Assembly: GCA_019119495.1 (NCBI GenBank)
Contig: DWWX01000020.1
Span: 245,738 to 309,737 of the forward strand
From: Candidatus Gemmiger stercorigallinarum
GTDB taxonomy: Bacteria > Bacillota > Clostridia > Oscillospirales > Ruminococcaceae
Length of the DNA: 64,000 nucleotides
Direction: 5' to 3'
The notes below the pieces were generated by a model. The model did no database searches. It worked only from the letters and a program-made list of their open reading frames with translations, and was not told where the DNA came from. The translations under genes and the position numbers were made by a program. This document shows, piece by piece, positions 31,975 through 42,518 of the stretch (positions are counted from its first letter, which is position 1; every line of letters starts with the position of its first letter).

Positions 31975-32616
31975 ATGCCCGCGCAAAACAAAGTATCGCT
32001 GCCCGTGATCAAACGGCTGCCCAAGTATTACCGCTATCTGGTAAGCCTTTCTGCCGACGGGCGGGACAAGGTGTCCTCTAGCGAGCTGGCCCGCATGATG
32101 GGCACCACCGCCAGCCAGGTGCGGCAGGATTTTAACTGCTTTGGCGGGTTTGGCCAGCAGGGCATCGGCTACAAGGTGGATGTGCTGCTGGAAGAGATCG
32201 GCCGCCTGCTGTTTGGCAGCGGCGAGCTGCTGCCCACCATCCTGATCGGCGCCGGCCGGCTGGGCAACGCGGTGTCCAGCTTTATCGCCCGCGACACCAA
32301 CGGCTACCGGCTGATCGCCGCCTTTGACATCAACCCCGACCTGGTGGGCCGGGAGATGAGCGGCGTGACCATCCGCCCGCTGGAGGAGCTGGAATCCTTC
32401 TGCCGGGAGTACAAGCCCGTTGTGGCGGTGCTGTGCGTGCCCCGCCAGAGCGCGGTGGAGGTAAGCGGCGAACTGGTGCGGCTGGGGCTGAAAGGGTTTT
32501 GGAATTTCAGCCACTACGACCTTTCGGTGGAGCACCCGGAGGTGACCGTCGAGAATGTACACCTGGGCGACAGCCTGATGAGCCTGGGCTACCGCCTGCG
32601 CAACAGCGGCATGTGA
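31975..32616 (+). CDS. rex: Redox-sensing transcriptional repressor Rex
   Basis: 213 residues. N-terminal winged helix (LPKYYRYLVSL, SSSELARMMGTTASQVRQDF) and C-terminal Rossmann domain with TILIGAGRLGNAV and a domain-swapped last helix. Rex binds NADH or NAD+ and represses fermentation and NADH-recycling genes when NAD+ is high. The ribosome binding site GGGAGGTG precedes the ATG. It has its own promoter and terminator, so it is monocistronic. Confidence 0.96.
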   Translation: MPAQNKVSLPVIKRLPKYYRYLVSLSADGRDKVSSSELARMMGTTASQVRQDFNCFGGFGQQGIGYKVDVLLEEIGRLLFGSGELLPTILIGAGRLGNAVSSFIARDTNGYRLIAAFDINPDLVGREMSGVTIRPLEELESFCREYKPVVAVLCVPRQSAVEVSGELVRLGLKGFWNFSHYDLSVEHPEVTVENVHLGDSLMSLGYRLRNSGM

Positions 32617-32673
32617 CCCAAACGCCGCCCCTGCGACCTGCCCCGTCCCCGGCCCATGCGCCGGGCCTGTTCC

Positions 32674-32704
32674 CTGCCAGCCGCAGACTGCGGCTGGCAG
32701 TTTT
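32674..32704 (+). terminator. Terminator of rex
   Basis: A 13-base-pair stem, CTGCCAGCCGCAG with its complement, followed by TTTTG. Confidence 0.85.
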
Positions 32705-32715
32705 GCTGCGGCGGA

Positions 32716-32743
32716 TTGCAATTTGCCGCCAATCCCGTATAAT
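32716..32743 (+). promoter_or_regulatory. Promoter of tdk
   Basis: TTGCAA (32716-32721), 16-base spacer, perfect TATAAT (32738-32743), 48 bases before the ATG. Confidence 0.75.
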
Positions 32744-32791
32744 AGAAAAGAATCTGGCGCGGGCACCGCGCAAAAACGGAGGAATTCCCTG

Positions 32792-33406
32792 ATGGCAAAG
32801 CTCTATTTCCGATACGGCGCGATGAACAGCGGCAAGACGACGGCGCTTTTGCAGGTGGCGTTCAACTACAAGGAGCGGGGCATGCGGGTGCTGATTTTGA
32901 AACCCGCGGTGGACACCAAAGGCGGAGACCGGCTGGTGTCCCGGCTGGGCGTTGGGCGCAAGGTGGATGCGCTGGTCACCCCCGACCGGGATGTTTTCGC
33001 CCTGGTGGAGGCAGACCGGAACGGCAGCGGCTCCCTGGCCTGCGTGCTGTGCGACGAAAGCCAGTTTTTCACCCCCGAACAGGTGGAGCAGCTGTTCCGT
33101 GTGACGGTGGACCTGGGCATCCCGGTGATCTGCTACGGCCTGCGCGCCGATTTCATGATGAAAGGTTTCCCCGGCTCCACCCGGCTGCTGGAACTGGCCC
33201 ACACCATCGAGGAGATGAAAACCATCTGCGCCTGCGGGCGCAAGGCCACCTGCAACGGCCGCAAGGTCAACGGGCAGTTCGTGTTCGAGGGCGAGCAGAT
33301 CGCCATTGACATGGTGGACCATGTGGAGTACGAAAGCCTCTGCCCCCAGTGCTGGTACCGGGAGTACCGCGCCTATCAGAAGCGTCAGGGCAAAACCGGC
33401 GGGTAA
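32792..33406 (+). CDS. tdk: Thymidine kinase
   Basis: 204 residues. Phosphorylates thymidine to dTMP. Seen: YGAMNSGKTTALLQVAF (P-loop), VLCDESQFF (Walker B-like), lasso region ADFMMKGFPGSTRLLELAHTIEEMKTIC and zinc Cys pairs CACG and CPQC. The ATG at 32792 has GGAGG at 9 bases; the longer ORF-track start begins within the promoter. It belongs in function with the nucleoside phosphorylase and importer found 1-6 kb away. Confidence 0.95.
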   Translation: MAKLYFRYGAMNSGKTTALLQVAFNYKERGMRVLILKPAVDTKGGDRLVSRLGVGRKVDALVTPDRDVFALVEADRNGSGSLACVLCDESQFFTPEQVEQLFRVTVDLGIPVICYGLRADFMMKGFPGSTRLLELAHTIEEMKTICACGRKATCNGRKVNGQFVFEGEQIAIDMVDHVEYESLCPQCWYREYRAYQKRQGKTGG

Positions 33407-33444
33407 GCCCCGCCCGGATGCCCGGCGGACGATCTGCAACGACA

Positions 33445-33499
33445 AAAGCCGCACCGCGTCCCCTTCCCCTTTGACGGGGCGGGACGCCGGTGCGGCTTT
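33445..33499. terminator. Bidirectional terminator between tdk and the hydrolase gene
   Basis: A long imperfect stem: AAAGCCGCACC-GCGTCCC pairs with GGGACGC-CGGTGCGGCTTT. The AAA and TTT ends allow termination from both convergent genes. Confidence 0.85.
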
Positions 33500-33529
33500 G
33501 TTGTCTGCCGGGCCCGATCCCCCGGCGGG

Positions 33530-34501
33530 TCATTCTTCGGGGCGGTCCTGCGGCCGGCCTTGTCCGCCGAACAGCCGGCTGTCCAGCCAGGCAAGCTCGT
33601 CGGCAAACAGTTCGGCGCGGTTGGTCTCGTTGTGCATCTCGTGGCGGCCGCCCTCGTAGATCTGGCAGGTCAGGTCCTGCATGCCGGCGTCGCCCAGGAG
33701 GGCGTAGACCTCGCGCACGCCGCTGCCGTAATCTCCCACCGGGTCGTCGGTGCCGGCCACCAGCAGGACGGGCAGATCTTTGGGCAGGGACGCCGCCCAT
33801 TTGCGGCTGCTGACGTGGGTCAGCGCGGTGAGCATATCCCGGTAGGCCGCCGCGGTAAAGTTGAACTGGCAGCCGGGGTCGGCGTCGTAGGCGGCAACCA
33901 CAGCCGGGTCGCGGCTGACCCAGGCATTGTGCGAGACCGCATCCGGAATGCGCCTGCAGTAGCTGCCGGTCTGCGCACGGATGATCAGCGCCGAGTGATA
34001 TCTCTGCCCGGCCACCGCCGCCGTCACACGGGCCAGCGCCAGCCCCAGCCGGTTGCGGGGCGAGGGGCCCGCGGTGCCGCTGAGGATCAGCGCGTCGATG
34101 GTATCCGGCCAGAGTTCGGCATACCAGCGGGCAAAAAAGCTGCCCATGCTGTGGCCGTACAGCACCACCGGCAGACCAGGAAACCGCTGATGCAGCTTGT
34201 CGTTCATGGTTTTTAAGTCCGCCAGGATGCAGCGGTAGCCGTTTTTGTCGGCAAAGTGGCCGCGATCCTCCGGCGGGGCGCTGGCGCCGTGGCCCAGGTG
34301 GTCGTTGCCGGCCACCGCAAAGCCCTGCGCCGTGAAAAAGTCGATCAGATGCCGGTAGCGGCCGATGTACTCGCACATGCCGTGGCTGATCTGGATCACG
34401 GCGCGGGGCGCCGCGCCGGGCAGCGTGTACAGGTAACCGGCGATGATGTGGTTTTTGTCCGCCGACGGGTATTGCAGCGGCTCGCAGTTGGGCTGCGTCA
34501 T
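33530..34501 (-). CDS. Alpha/beta hydrolase, lysophospholipase/monoacylglycerol lipase type
   Basis: 323 residues. VIQISHGMCEYIGRY (oxyanion region HGM..), GNDHLGHGAS, nucleophile elbow LYGHSMGSFFARWYAE, an acid near VAGTDDPVG and a catalytic His in GGRHEMHNE make a complete triad. It resembles the 'serine aminopeptidase S33/ Hydrolase_4' lysophospholipase group. The N-terminus has no signal peptide, so it is probably cytosolic. The ribosome binding site GGGGAGGA precedes ATG 34501. It follows the phosphorylase gene by 49 bases and may share its transcript without a clear functional link. Confidence 0.85.
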   Translation of the reverse strand: MTQPNCEPLQYPSADKNHIIAGYLYTLPGAAPRAVIQISHGMCEYIGRYRHLIDFFTAQGFAVAGNDHLGHGASAPPEDRGHFADKNGYRCILADLKTMNDKLHQRFPGLPVVLYGHSMGSFFARWYAELWPDTIDALILSGTAGPSPRNRLGLALARVTAAVAGQRYHSALIIRAQTGSYCRRIPDAVSHNAWVSRDPAVVAAYDADPGCQFNFTAAAYRDMLTALTHVSSRKWAASLPKDLPVLLVAGTDDPVGDYGSGVREVYALLGDAGMQDLTCQIYEGGRHEMHNETNRAELFADELAWLDSRLFGGQGRPQDRPEE

Positions 34502-34550
34502 AGTGTGTCCTCCCCTGCTGTGCAGGTCCGGGGTGAATAGGCGGGCGCGG

Positions 34551-35873
34551 TCAGAATCGTTCGACGCCGTCGGCCGTAACGCGGGCGTAGACCAGCGGCG
34601 GCAGCGCGGGCTTTGTGTCCGACAGGATCAGCCCGCCGCGGTACATTTCCTCCGCCGCCGGGAACAATGCCGGGTCGTCGGCATAGAAGGTGCAGATGGC
34701 GTCGCCGGGGCGGACGTAGTCGCCCAGCTTTTTGTGCATGACGATGCCGGCGGCAAAGTCGATGGCGTCCTCCTTTTTGATGCGGCCGGCACCCAGCAGC
34801 ACGCTGGCGTTGCCGATCTTCTCCACGTCGTTTTTGGCGATGTAGCCCTCGCCCTGGGCGGTCAGGGCATAGCGGTACTTTGCCGCGGCCAGCTTGCCGG
34901 GGTCGTCGATGCAGGCGGCGTCGCCGCCCTGGGCCGCGAACATCTGGCGGCACTTGACAAAGGCGGTGCCGTCGGCCAGGGCGCGCTCGGCCAGGGCGCG
35001 GCAGGCAGTCAGGTCCCCCCTGCCCGCCAGTACCAGCATATTCGACGCCAGCTGCAGGCAGACCTCGGTCAGGTCTGCAGGACCGCGGCCCTTTAGCACC
35101 GCGATGCTCTCGGCCACCTCCAGCGCGTTGCCGATGTTGTGGCCCAGGGGCTTGTCCATATCGGTGATAAGGGCGGCCACCTTGCGGCCGTGGGCGGTGC
35201 CGATGGAGACCATCAGCCGGGCCAGCTCGATGGCATCGTCCAGGTTTTTCATGAACGCGCCGTCGCCCATGGTCACATCCAGCAGGATGGCGTCGGAACC
35301 GGCCGCCAGCTTTTTGCTCATGATGGAGGAGGCGATCAGCGGGATGCAGCCCACGGTGGCGGTCACGTCCCGCAGGGCGTAGAGCTTTTTGTCCGCCACG
35401 GCGATCTGGCCGCTTTGGCCGATGACCGCAATGCCGATGTCGTTGACCTGGCGGAAAAATTCCTCCTGCGTCAGGCTGGTGCGGGTGCCGGGCACCGACT
35501 CCATCTTGTCGATGGTGCCGCCGGTGTGGCCCAGGCCGCGGCCGCTCATTTTGGCGATCTTGACGCTGCAGGCCGCCACGATGGGCGCAATGACCAGCGT
35601 GGTCTTGTCGCCCACGCCGCCGGTGGAATGCTTGTCCGCCTTGACGCCGGCAATGGCCGAGAGGTCGACCATATCGCCGGAGCGGGCCATCACCTCGGTC
35701 AGCACCGCGGTCTCCTCGTCCGTCATGCCCCGCAGATAAATGGCCATCAGCAGGGCGCTCATCTGGTAGTCAGGCACGTCGCCGGACACATAGCCGTTGA
35801 CCGCAAAGGCGATCTCGGCCCGGTCCAGGACGCCGCCGTCCCGCTTTTTGGCGATGATGTCATACATACGCAT
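34551..35873 (-). CDS. pdp: Pyrimidine-nucleoside phosphorylase
   Basis: 440 residues. Cleaves uridine, thymidine or deoxyuridine with phosphate to base plus (deoxy)ribose 1-phosphate. Seen: VKADKHSTGGVGDKTTL (phosphate site), KMSGRGLGHTGGTIDKMESVPG (family signature) and the C-terminal domain with AGRIKKEDAIDFAAGI. Length fits Pdp of Gram-positives rather than archaeal AMP phosphorylase. The ATG at 35873 has AAAGGAG at 8 bases. It stands just after the terminator hairpin of the nucleoside importer operon, so expression by read-through is likely. Confidence 0.95.
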   Translation of the reverse strand: MRMYDIIAKKRDGGVLDRAEIAFAVNGYVSGDVPDYQMSALLMAIYLRGMTDEETAVLTEVMARSGDMVDLSAIAGVKADKHSTGGVGDKTTLVIAPIVAACSVKIAKMSGRGLGHTGGTIDKMESVPGTRTSLTQEEFFRQVNDIGIAVIGQSGQIAVADKKLYALRDVTATVGCIPLIASSIMSKKLAAGSDAILLDVTMGDGAFMKNLDDAIELARLMVSIGTAHGRKVAALITDMDKPLGHNIGNALEVAESIAVLKGRGPADLTEVCLQLASNMLVLAGRGDLTACRALAERALADGTAFVKCRQMFAAQGGDAACIDDPGKLAAAKYRYALTAQGEGYIAKNDVEKIGNASVLLGAGRIKKEDAIDFAAGIVMHKKLGDYVRPGDAICTFYADDPALFPAAEEMYRGGLILSDTKPALPPLVYARVTADGVERF

Positions 35874-35910
35874 GGTGGATACTCCTTTGTTTGCGGCGCG
35901 ATCCTGCGCC

Positions 35911-35957
35911 AAAAAGCGCGAACGCCCGGCCCGCAGGGTTCCGGGCCGGGCGTTCGC
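35911..35957 (-). terminator. Terminator or attenuator between nupQ and pdp
   Basis: A perfect 15-base-pair stem (GCGAACGCCCGGCCC and complement, 10-base loop), then GCTTTTT on the minus strand. Only 37 bases remain before the pdp ATG and I see no promoter there, so this may set the ratio of importer to phosphorylase. Confidence 0.8.
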
Positions 35958-35990
35958 CGGTTATTGTTGTGTGTGCAAAGCGTACAAAGG

Positions 35991-36983
35991 TCAGCGGGAG
36001 CCTTTGTCGTAGGGGATGCCCTCCGCCTTGGGGGCTTTGGACTTTTTGGAAGTGAAGATCAGAACGATCATGGTGACGATATAGGGCAGCATCTGGTACA
36101 GGTTGGAGATGTCCCGCACGCCCTCGAACTTGGGCAGGAAGGCCAGCGAACTGTTGTAGGCCGCAATGACCTTGAACAGCGCAAAGAACACCGCCGAGCC
36201 CAGGATGGGCAGGGGTTTCCAGTTGCCGAAGATCATGACCGCCAGCGCCAGGAAGCCGTAGCCGCCCACGTCGGAGTTAAAGCCGCTGCCGGCCGCCACC
36301 GTGTAGGCCAGACCGCCGATGCCGCCCAAAAAGCCGGAGAGCAGCACGCCGGCATAGCGCATGCGGTAGACGTTGATGCCCACCGAGTCCGCCGCCTGGG
36401 GATGCTCGCCGCAGGCGCGCAGCCGCAGGCCGAACCGGGTCTTGTACAGCACGATGTACGAGACGATCAGCAGAATGATGGCGATGGGGGTGGTCAGGTA
36501 AAAATACTTGAAGAACAGCGTATCCCAAAAGCTCTGGCCCTCGATGGGGGCAAGGCCCACCGTCTCGCGGGTGATGCGCACCCAGCGGGGGATGCTGATG
36601 GTGGTCAGGCCCTGGCCCTGGATAGCCCAGGTCAAAACCACCGCAAAGGCGGGGGCAAACTGGTTGAGCGCGGTGCCGCCGATGGTCTGGTCGGCTTTGA
36701 GGTTGATGGCGGCAAAGGCCAAAAGCAGCGAGAAGATCATGCCGCACAGGCCGGCCACCAGGATGGCGATGAACATGGCCAGCTGGGGGTGCGCCGCGCC
36801 GAAGCCGTTCTGGTCAAAGGCCTGCAGCGTAAAGCAGGCGAACAGCGCGCCGATGATCATCATGCCTTCCAGGGCGATGTTGATGACGCCGGAATGTTCC
36901 GAGAACATGCCGCCCAGCGCCACCAGAAGAAGCGGCACGGCAAAAACCACCGTAAGACTGATAATATTGGCAAGTACGATCAT
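35991..36983 (-). CDS. nupQ: Nucleoside ABC transporter permease, NupQ type
   Basis: 330 residues with about eight to ten membrane segments, BPD_transp_2 family (RbsC-like). Seen: HSGVINIALEGMMIIGALFA, NLKADQTIGGTALNQFAP and LRLRACGEHPQAADSVGINVYRMRYAGVLLSG, characteristic of the BMP-linked purine/pyrimidine nucleoside permeases (YufQ/NupQ). The ATG overlaps nupP by 4 bases. It ends the importer operon. Substrate is inferred from family and from the adjacent nucleoside phosphorylase. Confidence 0.9.
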   Translation of the reverse strand: MIVLANIISLTVVFAVPLLLVALGGMFSEHSGVINIALEGMMIIGALFACFTLQAFDQNGFGAAHPQLAMFIAILVAGLCGMIFSLLLAFAAINLKADQTIGGTALNQFAPAFAVVLTWAIQGQGLTTISIPRWVRITRETVGLAPIEGQSFWDTLFFKYFYLTTPIAIILLIVSYIVLYKTRFGLRLRACGEHPQAADSVGINVYRMRYAGVLLSGFLGGIGGLAYTVAAGSGFNSDVGGYGFLALAVMIFGNWKPLPILGSAVFFALFKVIAAYNSSLAFLPKFEGVRDISNLYQMLPYIVTMIVLIFTSKKSKAPKAEGIPYDKGSR

Positions 36984-38088
36984 TTCCCGTCCGCCTCCTT
37001 CTCTTTGCGGCGGCTGAGCGCCCTGGTAATGACGCCGCGCATCAGCAGTGCGAAGGCCGCCAGATAGATGATGACTGCAATGACGATGTCGGTGGTCTCC
37101 GGCGAGTAGTTGGGCTGCATGGCCGAGCCGCCCACCTGCAGGTAGCTGACAAACAGCGAGCTGAAGATGGTGCCGATGGGGTTGGAGTTTGCCAGCAGCG
37201 CCACCGGGATGCCGTTGAAGCCCATGTCCAGAATGGATTTGGTGATGACGTACTGGACGGTGCCCGCCAGATAGTAGATGCCGCCGCCCAGGCCGGACAG
37301 CGCGCCTGCAATGACCATGGACAAAACCACGTTGCGCTTGGCGTTGATGCCGGCGTACTGCGAGGCGTCCTTGTTCAGGCCGCAGGCCTTGAGCTCATAG
37401 CCGAAGGTAGTCTTTTGCAGGACCACCCAGACGACGATGGCGACCAGGATGGCGATCAGGATGCTGATGTTGATCCAGGGGGAATCGCCGAACAGCTTTT
37501 CCAGCCCGCCGGTGGGGATGATGGCGCCGGGGTTGGCCGCGCTGAGCGCCGCCGTGCGGTCCGAGTTGGATGCGCCCCAGGCGGAGGCCAGCATAATGGG
37601 CATATTGGCAAAGACCAGGTTGACCAGGTACATGCCGATCCAGTTGAACATGATGGAGGTAATGACCTCGTTGACGTTGAACAGCGCCTTGAACAGGCCG
37701 GGGAAAACGCCCCAAACAGCGCCGCCCGCCATGGATGCCAGCAGGCAGACATACCAGGGCATCTGGAACTGGATGGCGAACAGCAGGGCGAAAAAGACGC
37801 CCAGGGTATACTGGCCCGGCGCGCCGATGTTGAACAGGCCGGTCTTAAAGGCAAAGCCCACCGAAAGGCCGCACATCATCAGCGGCGCCGCCTGGTACAG
37901 CACCTGCGAGAAGCTGTTCAGGCTGGAAATGCCGCGGGTCAGCATCGAGTTCATGCCGGCAAGCGCCGCGTCCGGTTTTAAGATCACCAGCAGGACAAAG
38001 CCCAGGATCAGGCCGACCACGATGGACAGCAAACTGGCCAGCACGCCGACCAGCGCGCCGTTTTGGGAAAGAGGCTTGCGCTGTTTTT

Positions 38089-38092
<4 letters not shown>
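36980..38092 (-). CDS. nupP: Nucleoside ABC transporter permease, NupP type
   Basis: 370 residues, larger partner of nupQ with the same fold. Seen: AAPLMMCGLSVGFAFKTGLFNIGAPGQ, NEVITSIMFNWIGMYLVN and ELKACGLNKDASQYAGINAKRNVVLSM, the cytosolic EAA-like coupling region. It starts with a cytosolic basic tail and one helix. It overlaps nupO and nupQ by 4 bases each, giving an O-P-Q gene order as in B. subtilis nupNOPQ. Confidence 0.9.
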
Positions 38093-39627
<1,535 letters not shown>

Positions 39628-39657
39628 TGGGTGCCTACCCCCTTTCTCCTGCTTGGG

Positions 39658-39750
39658 GGACCCGGTTCCGCCGGCGGCGCAGGGCTGACCGATGTACAGA
39701 CAGCAAACGAGCGCCGATGCCGCAACAGTTGCAGCCGGCGGAACAGGTCC
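39658..39750 (-). ncRNA. Structured leader of the nucleoside importer operon, candidate riboswitch
   Basis: The 5' leader of nupO (about 135 bases) folds on a long closing stem: GGACC and TTCCGCCGGC at 39734-39750 pair with GCCGGCGGAA and GGTCC at 39658-39675, 15 pairs with a small internal loop. The 58 enclosed bases can form smaller hairpins (for example CAACTGTTG). The stem ends just before the AAAGGGGG ribosome binding site, so it could control translation. It has no T-run. I do not recognise a known riboswitch class. Confidence 0.45.
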
Positions 39751-39770
39751 TTTGTTTACTCTTTGTTCAT

Positions 39771-39799
39771 ATTATATCGAACATCGGCGCTTTTTACAA
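39771..39799 (-). promoter_or_regulatory. Promoter of the nupOPQ operon
   Basis: Minus strand TTGTAA (39794-39799), 17-base spacer, perfect TATAAT (39771-39776). Confidence 0.75.
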
Positions 39800-39960
39800 G
39801 GTTTTGGGGCAAAAAATCAAACTTGTTGTACAAAGTTTTTGAATAGTACGACTTTTTCAGCAAACCTCCGCGCCCTGCCGCCTGTTCCCTGCCGCTGCGG
39901 CAAACGGCGGAGCAGAAACGGTCTCCCCTGCCCGCGCTGTCCCGGCAGCGCAGCGGGCGG

Positions 39961-40006
39961 AACACAAAACGCCGGCCCGGCAGGGGCAGATCTCCCCCGC
40001 CGGGCC
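39961..40006 (-). terminator. Terminator of pheST
   Basis: Hairpin GGCCCGGC-GGGG / CCCC-GCCGGGCC (39974-40006) followed on the minus strand by GTTTTGTGTT. Between this and the nup promoter (39800-39960) I see only AT-rich and GC-rich spacer with no gene. Confidence 0.75.
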
Positions 40007-40082
40007 AGCATTTTTGCTTTGGATGGCTTTTAATGGTTTTGCCGTCAGGCGGCTGCGGATGCCGTCAAACCTGCACAGGCAA

Positions 40083-42497
40083 TCAGCGGATCTCGACGCC
40101 CAGGCGGTATTTCAGGTTGCCCAGGATCTTTTTGACGTAGCGGTCCACCTCGGCGTTTTCCAGCGGCTTGCCGGTGGGGACAAAGTGCAGGGTAAAGGCC
40201 ATGCTCTTTTTGCCCTCGCCCAGCTGCTCGCCGCGGTAAATGTCGAACAGCTGGATCTCGCCCACATGGGGGCAGGCCTTGTGCATCTCGCCGACGATGT
40301 CGCCGCAGGTCACGGCCTCGTCGGCTACCAGGGCCAGGTCGCGGCTGACCACATCGAACTCCGGGATGGGCTTGTAGCGCAGGTTGGCGTCGGCCAGCGC
40401 CGAGAAGGCGACGTAGTCGATCTCGCCCAGGTAGATGTTCTGGTGGTTCTTGCTGTCCTTGGGCAGCTTGAGCTCGGCGGTGACGTCGTTGGCCAGCTTG
40501 CCGAAGCAGCCGATGCGCTGCCCCTTGCAGAGGATGCGGGCCGAGATGCCGGGGTGCAGCCAGGGGGTGTCATCCGCGCGCTGGTAGTCGAACGTCAGGC
40601 CGAACTGCTCGGCCAGGGCCTCGACCGCGCCCTTGACCTGGAAGAAGTCCTCGTCCTCGCCCCAGGCCACAAAGCCCAGGTGCAGGCGTTCCTCCGGCAG
40701 CTCGGTGACGGGCAGCTGTTTGGGGAGATAGATGTTGGACAGCTCGAACAGACGGCCGGAAGCGTTGCCGTTTTTCAGGTTGGTGACGGCGGCGTTCAGC
40801 AGCGAAGGCGCCAGCAGCGTGCGCATGATGGTCAGGTTGGAGCTGATGGGGTTGAGAAGGCGGATGACCTTGCGCTCCGGCGCATCGGCGGCGATGTGCA
40901 GCGCGTCCAGGTCGGCGTCGGCGTAGAAGGACATGGTCTCGGCCTCGTAGAAGCCCTGGGCGCACAGCACCCGCTTTGCCTTGGCGCGGCGGCGCTGCTC
41001 CGCGTCCAGGCCGCCGCCCGTAACGGTGGCGTCCTTGAGGAAGGTGGGCACGATATGCTCGTAGCCGTACTCGCGGATGACTTCCTCGGCCAGGTCGGGC
41101 TCGCCCACCTCGATGTCCTCGCGGTAGCGGGGGGCGACGACCTCCAGCCTGTCGCCGTCGCGCTCGACCTGGAAGTCCAGCCGGGTCAGGATGTCCACCA
41201 CCGCGTCGGCGGGGACCTCGATGCCCAGGATGCGGTTGATGCCGCTGACGGTGGCCGAGATGTGCTTGCCCTCGCGGGGGGCGCCGGCGCTGACGTCAAA
41301 GGCACTGGCGGTGACCTCGCCGCAGCCCAGTTCCTGGATCAGGTGCAGCGCGCGGGCCATGCCCAGTTCGGCGGTGTACTCGGAGACGCCCTTCTCGTAG
41401 TGGCTGGAGGCGTCGGTGGACTGGCCCAGGCTGCGGGAGGTCTTGCGGATGCTGTCGCGGGCGAACTTGGCAGACTCGAACAGCAGCTGGGTGGTCTTGT
41501 CGGTGATCTCGCTGTTCAGGCCGCCCATAACGCCGGCCAGCGCCACCGGCTTGGCGCCGTCGCAGATGACCAGATTGCTTTCGCTCAGGGCAAACTCTTT
41601 GCCGTCCAGCGTGACGATGCTTTCGCCCTGCCGGGCGCGGCGGACGATGATCTGGCAGCTTTCCAGCGTGGACATGTCAAAGGCGTGCATCGGCTGGCCG
41701 ATCTCCAGCATGACATAGTTGGTGATGTCCACCACGTTGGAGATGCTGCGCAGGCCGCACAGCGCCAGGTGGCGCTTCATCCAGCGGGGGGACTGGCCGG
41801 GGGTGATGTTGCGCACATAGTGGCCCAGGTAACGGGGGCACAGGTCGGGCGCTTCCACCGCGATGGAGAGGCGCGGGTCTTTGTAGTCGCTGGTGGTGTA
41901 GTCGGTGGCGGGCATCTTGAGGGGCTTGTTCAGCACGGCGGCCACCTCGCGGGCGATGCCCAGAACCGACTGGCAGTCGGCGCGGTTGGCGGTGATGGAG
42001 ATGTCGAAGATATAGTCGTCCAGCCCCACCACCGGCACAATATCGGCGCCGGGGACGGTGTCCTTGGGCAGGTCCAGCAGGCCGTAGACCTCGGCGCCGG
42101 GGTACAGGTCCTCGTTCAGGCCCAGTTCCTCGCCGCTGCACAGCATGCCGTTGGACTCGACGCCCATCAGGGGCTTTGCCTTGATCTTGATACCGCCGGG
42201 CAGCGTGGCGCCGTCCAGCGCGGCGGGGGTGTGCATGCCCACATAGACGTTGGGCGCGCCGGTGCTGATCTGGATGTCATGGCCGTAGTCGCCGCAGTCC
42301 ACCTTGCAGACGTGCAGGTGGGTGCCCTCCTGGGGCACGGCCTCGGTGACGACGCCGACGACGACGCGGCTGATCTCGGCCCCCAGGTCGATCAGCTCCT
42401 CCACCTCGAACCCGCAGGAGAACAGCTTGCTCTGCAGCTCCTGGGGGGTCACGTCAATGTCCACATATTCTTTCAGCCAACTGAATGGTACTTTCAT
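40083..42497 (-). CDS. pheT: Phenylalanyl-tRNA synthetase beta subunit
   Basis: 804 residues. Domains in order: B1 N-terminal VPFSWLKEYVDI, tRNA-binding EMAP-like OB fold (about 40-150; VCKVDCGDYGHDIQISTGAPNV), B3/B4 editing domain (about 200-400), B5 winged helix and C-terminal anticodon-recognising FDX domain (FTLHFVPTGKPLENAEVDRYVKKI). It edits mischarged Tyr-tRNA(Phe) and completes the alpha2-beta2 enzyme. The ATG has AAAGGAGG. It follows pheS by 21 bases. Confidence 0.97.
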   Translation of the reverse strand: MKVPFSWLKEYVDIDVTPQELQSKLFSCGFEVEELIDLGAEISRVVVGVVTEAVPQEGTHLHVCKVDCGDYGHDIQISTGAPNVYVGMHTPAALDGATLPGGIKIKAKPLMGVESNGMLCSGEELGLNEDLYPGAEVYGLLDLPKDTVPGADIVPVVGLDDYIFDISITANRADCQSVLGIAREVAAVLNKPLKMPATDYTTSDYKDPRLSIAVEAPDLCPRYLGHYVRNITPGQSPRWMKRHLALCGLRSISNVVDITNYVMLEIGQPMHAFDMSTLESCQIIVRRARQGESIVTLDGKEFALSESNLVICDGAKPVALAGVMGGLNSEITDKTTQLLFESAKFARDSIRKTSRSLGQSTDASSHYEKGVSEYTAELGMARALHLIQELGCGEVTASAFDVSAGAPREGKHISATVSGINRILGIEVPADAVVDILTRLDFQVERDGDRLEVVAPRYREDIEVGEPDLAEEVIREYGYEHIVPTFLKDATVTGGGLDAEQRRRAKAKRVLCAQGFYEAETMSFYADADLDALHIAADAPERKVIRLLNPISSNLTIMRTLLAPSLLNAAVTNLKNGNASGRLFELSNIYLPKQLPVTELPEERLHLGFVAWGEDEDFFQVKGAVEALAEQFGLTFDYQRADDTPWLHPGISARILCKGQRIGCFGKLANDVTAELKLPKDSKNHQNIYLGEIDYVAFSALADANLRYKPIPEFDVVSRDLALVADEAVTCGDIVGEMHKACPHVGEIQLFDIYRGEQLGEGKKSMAFTLHFVPTGKPLENAEVDRYVKKILGNLKYRLGVEIR

Positions 42498-42518
42498 GGT
42501 GCGTTTCCTCCTTTTTAC

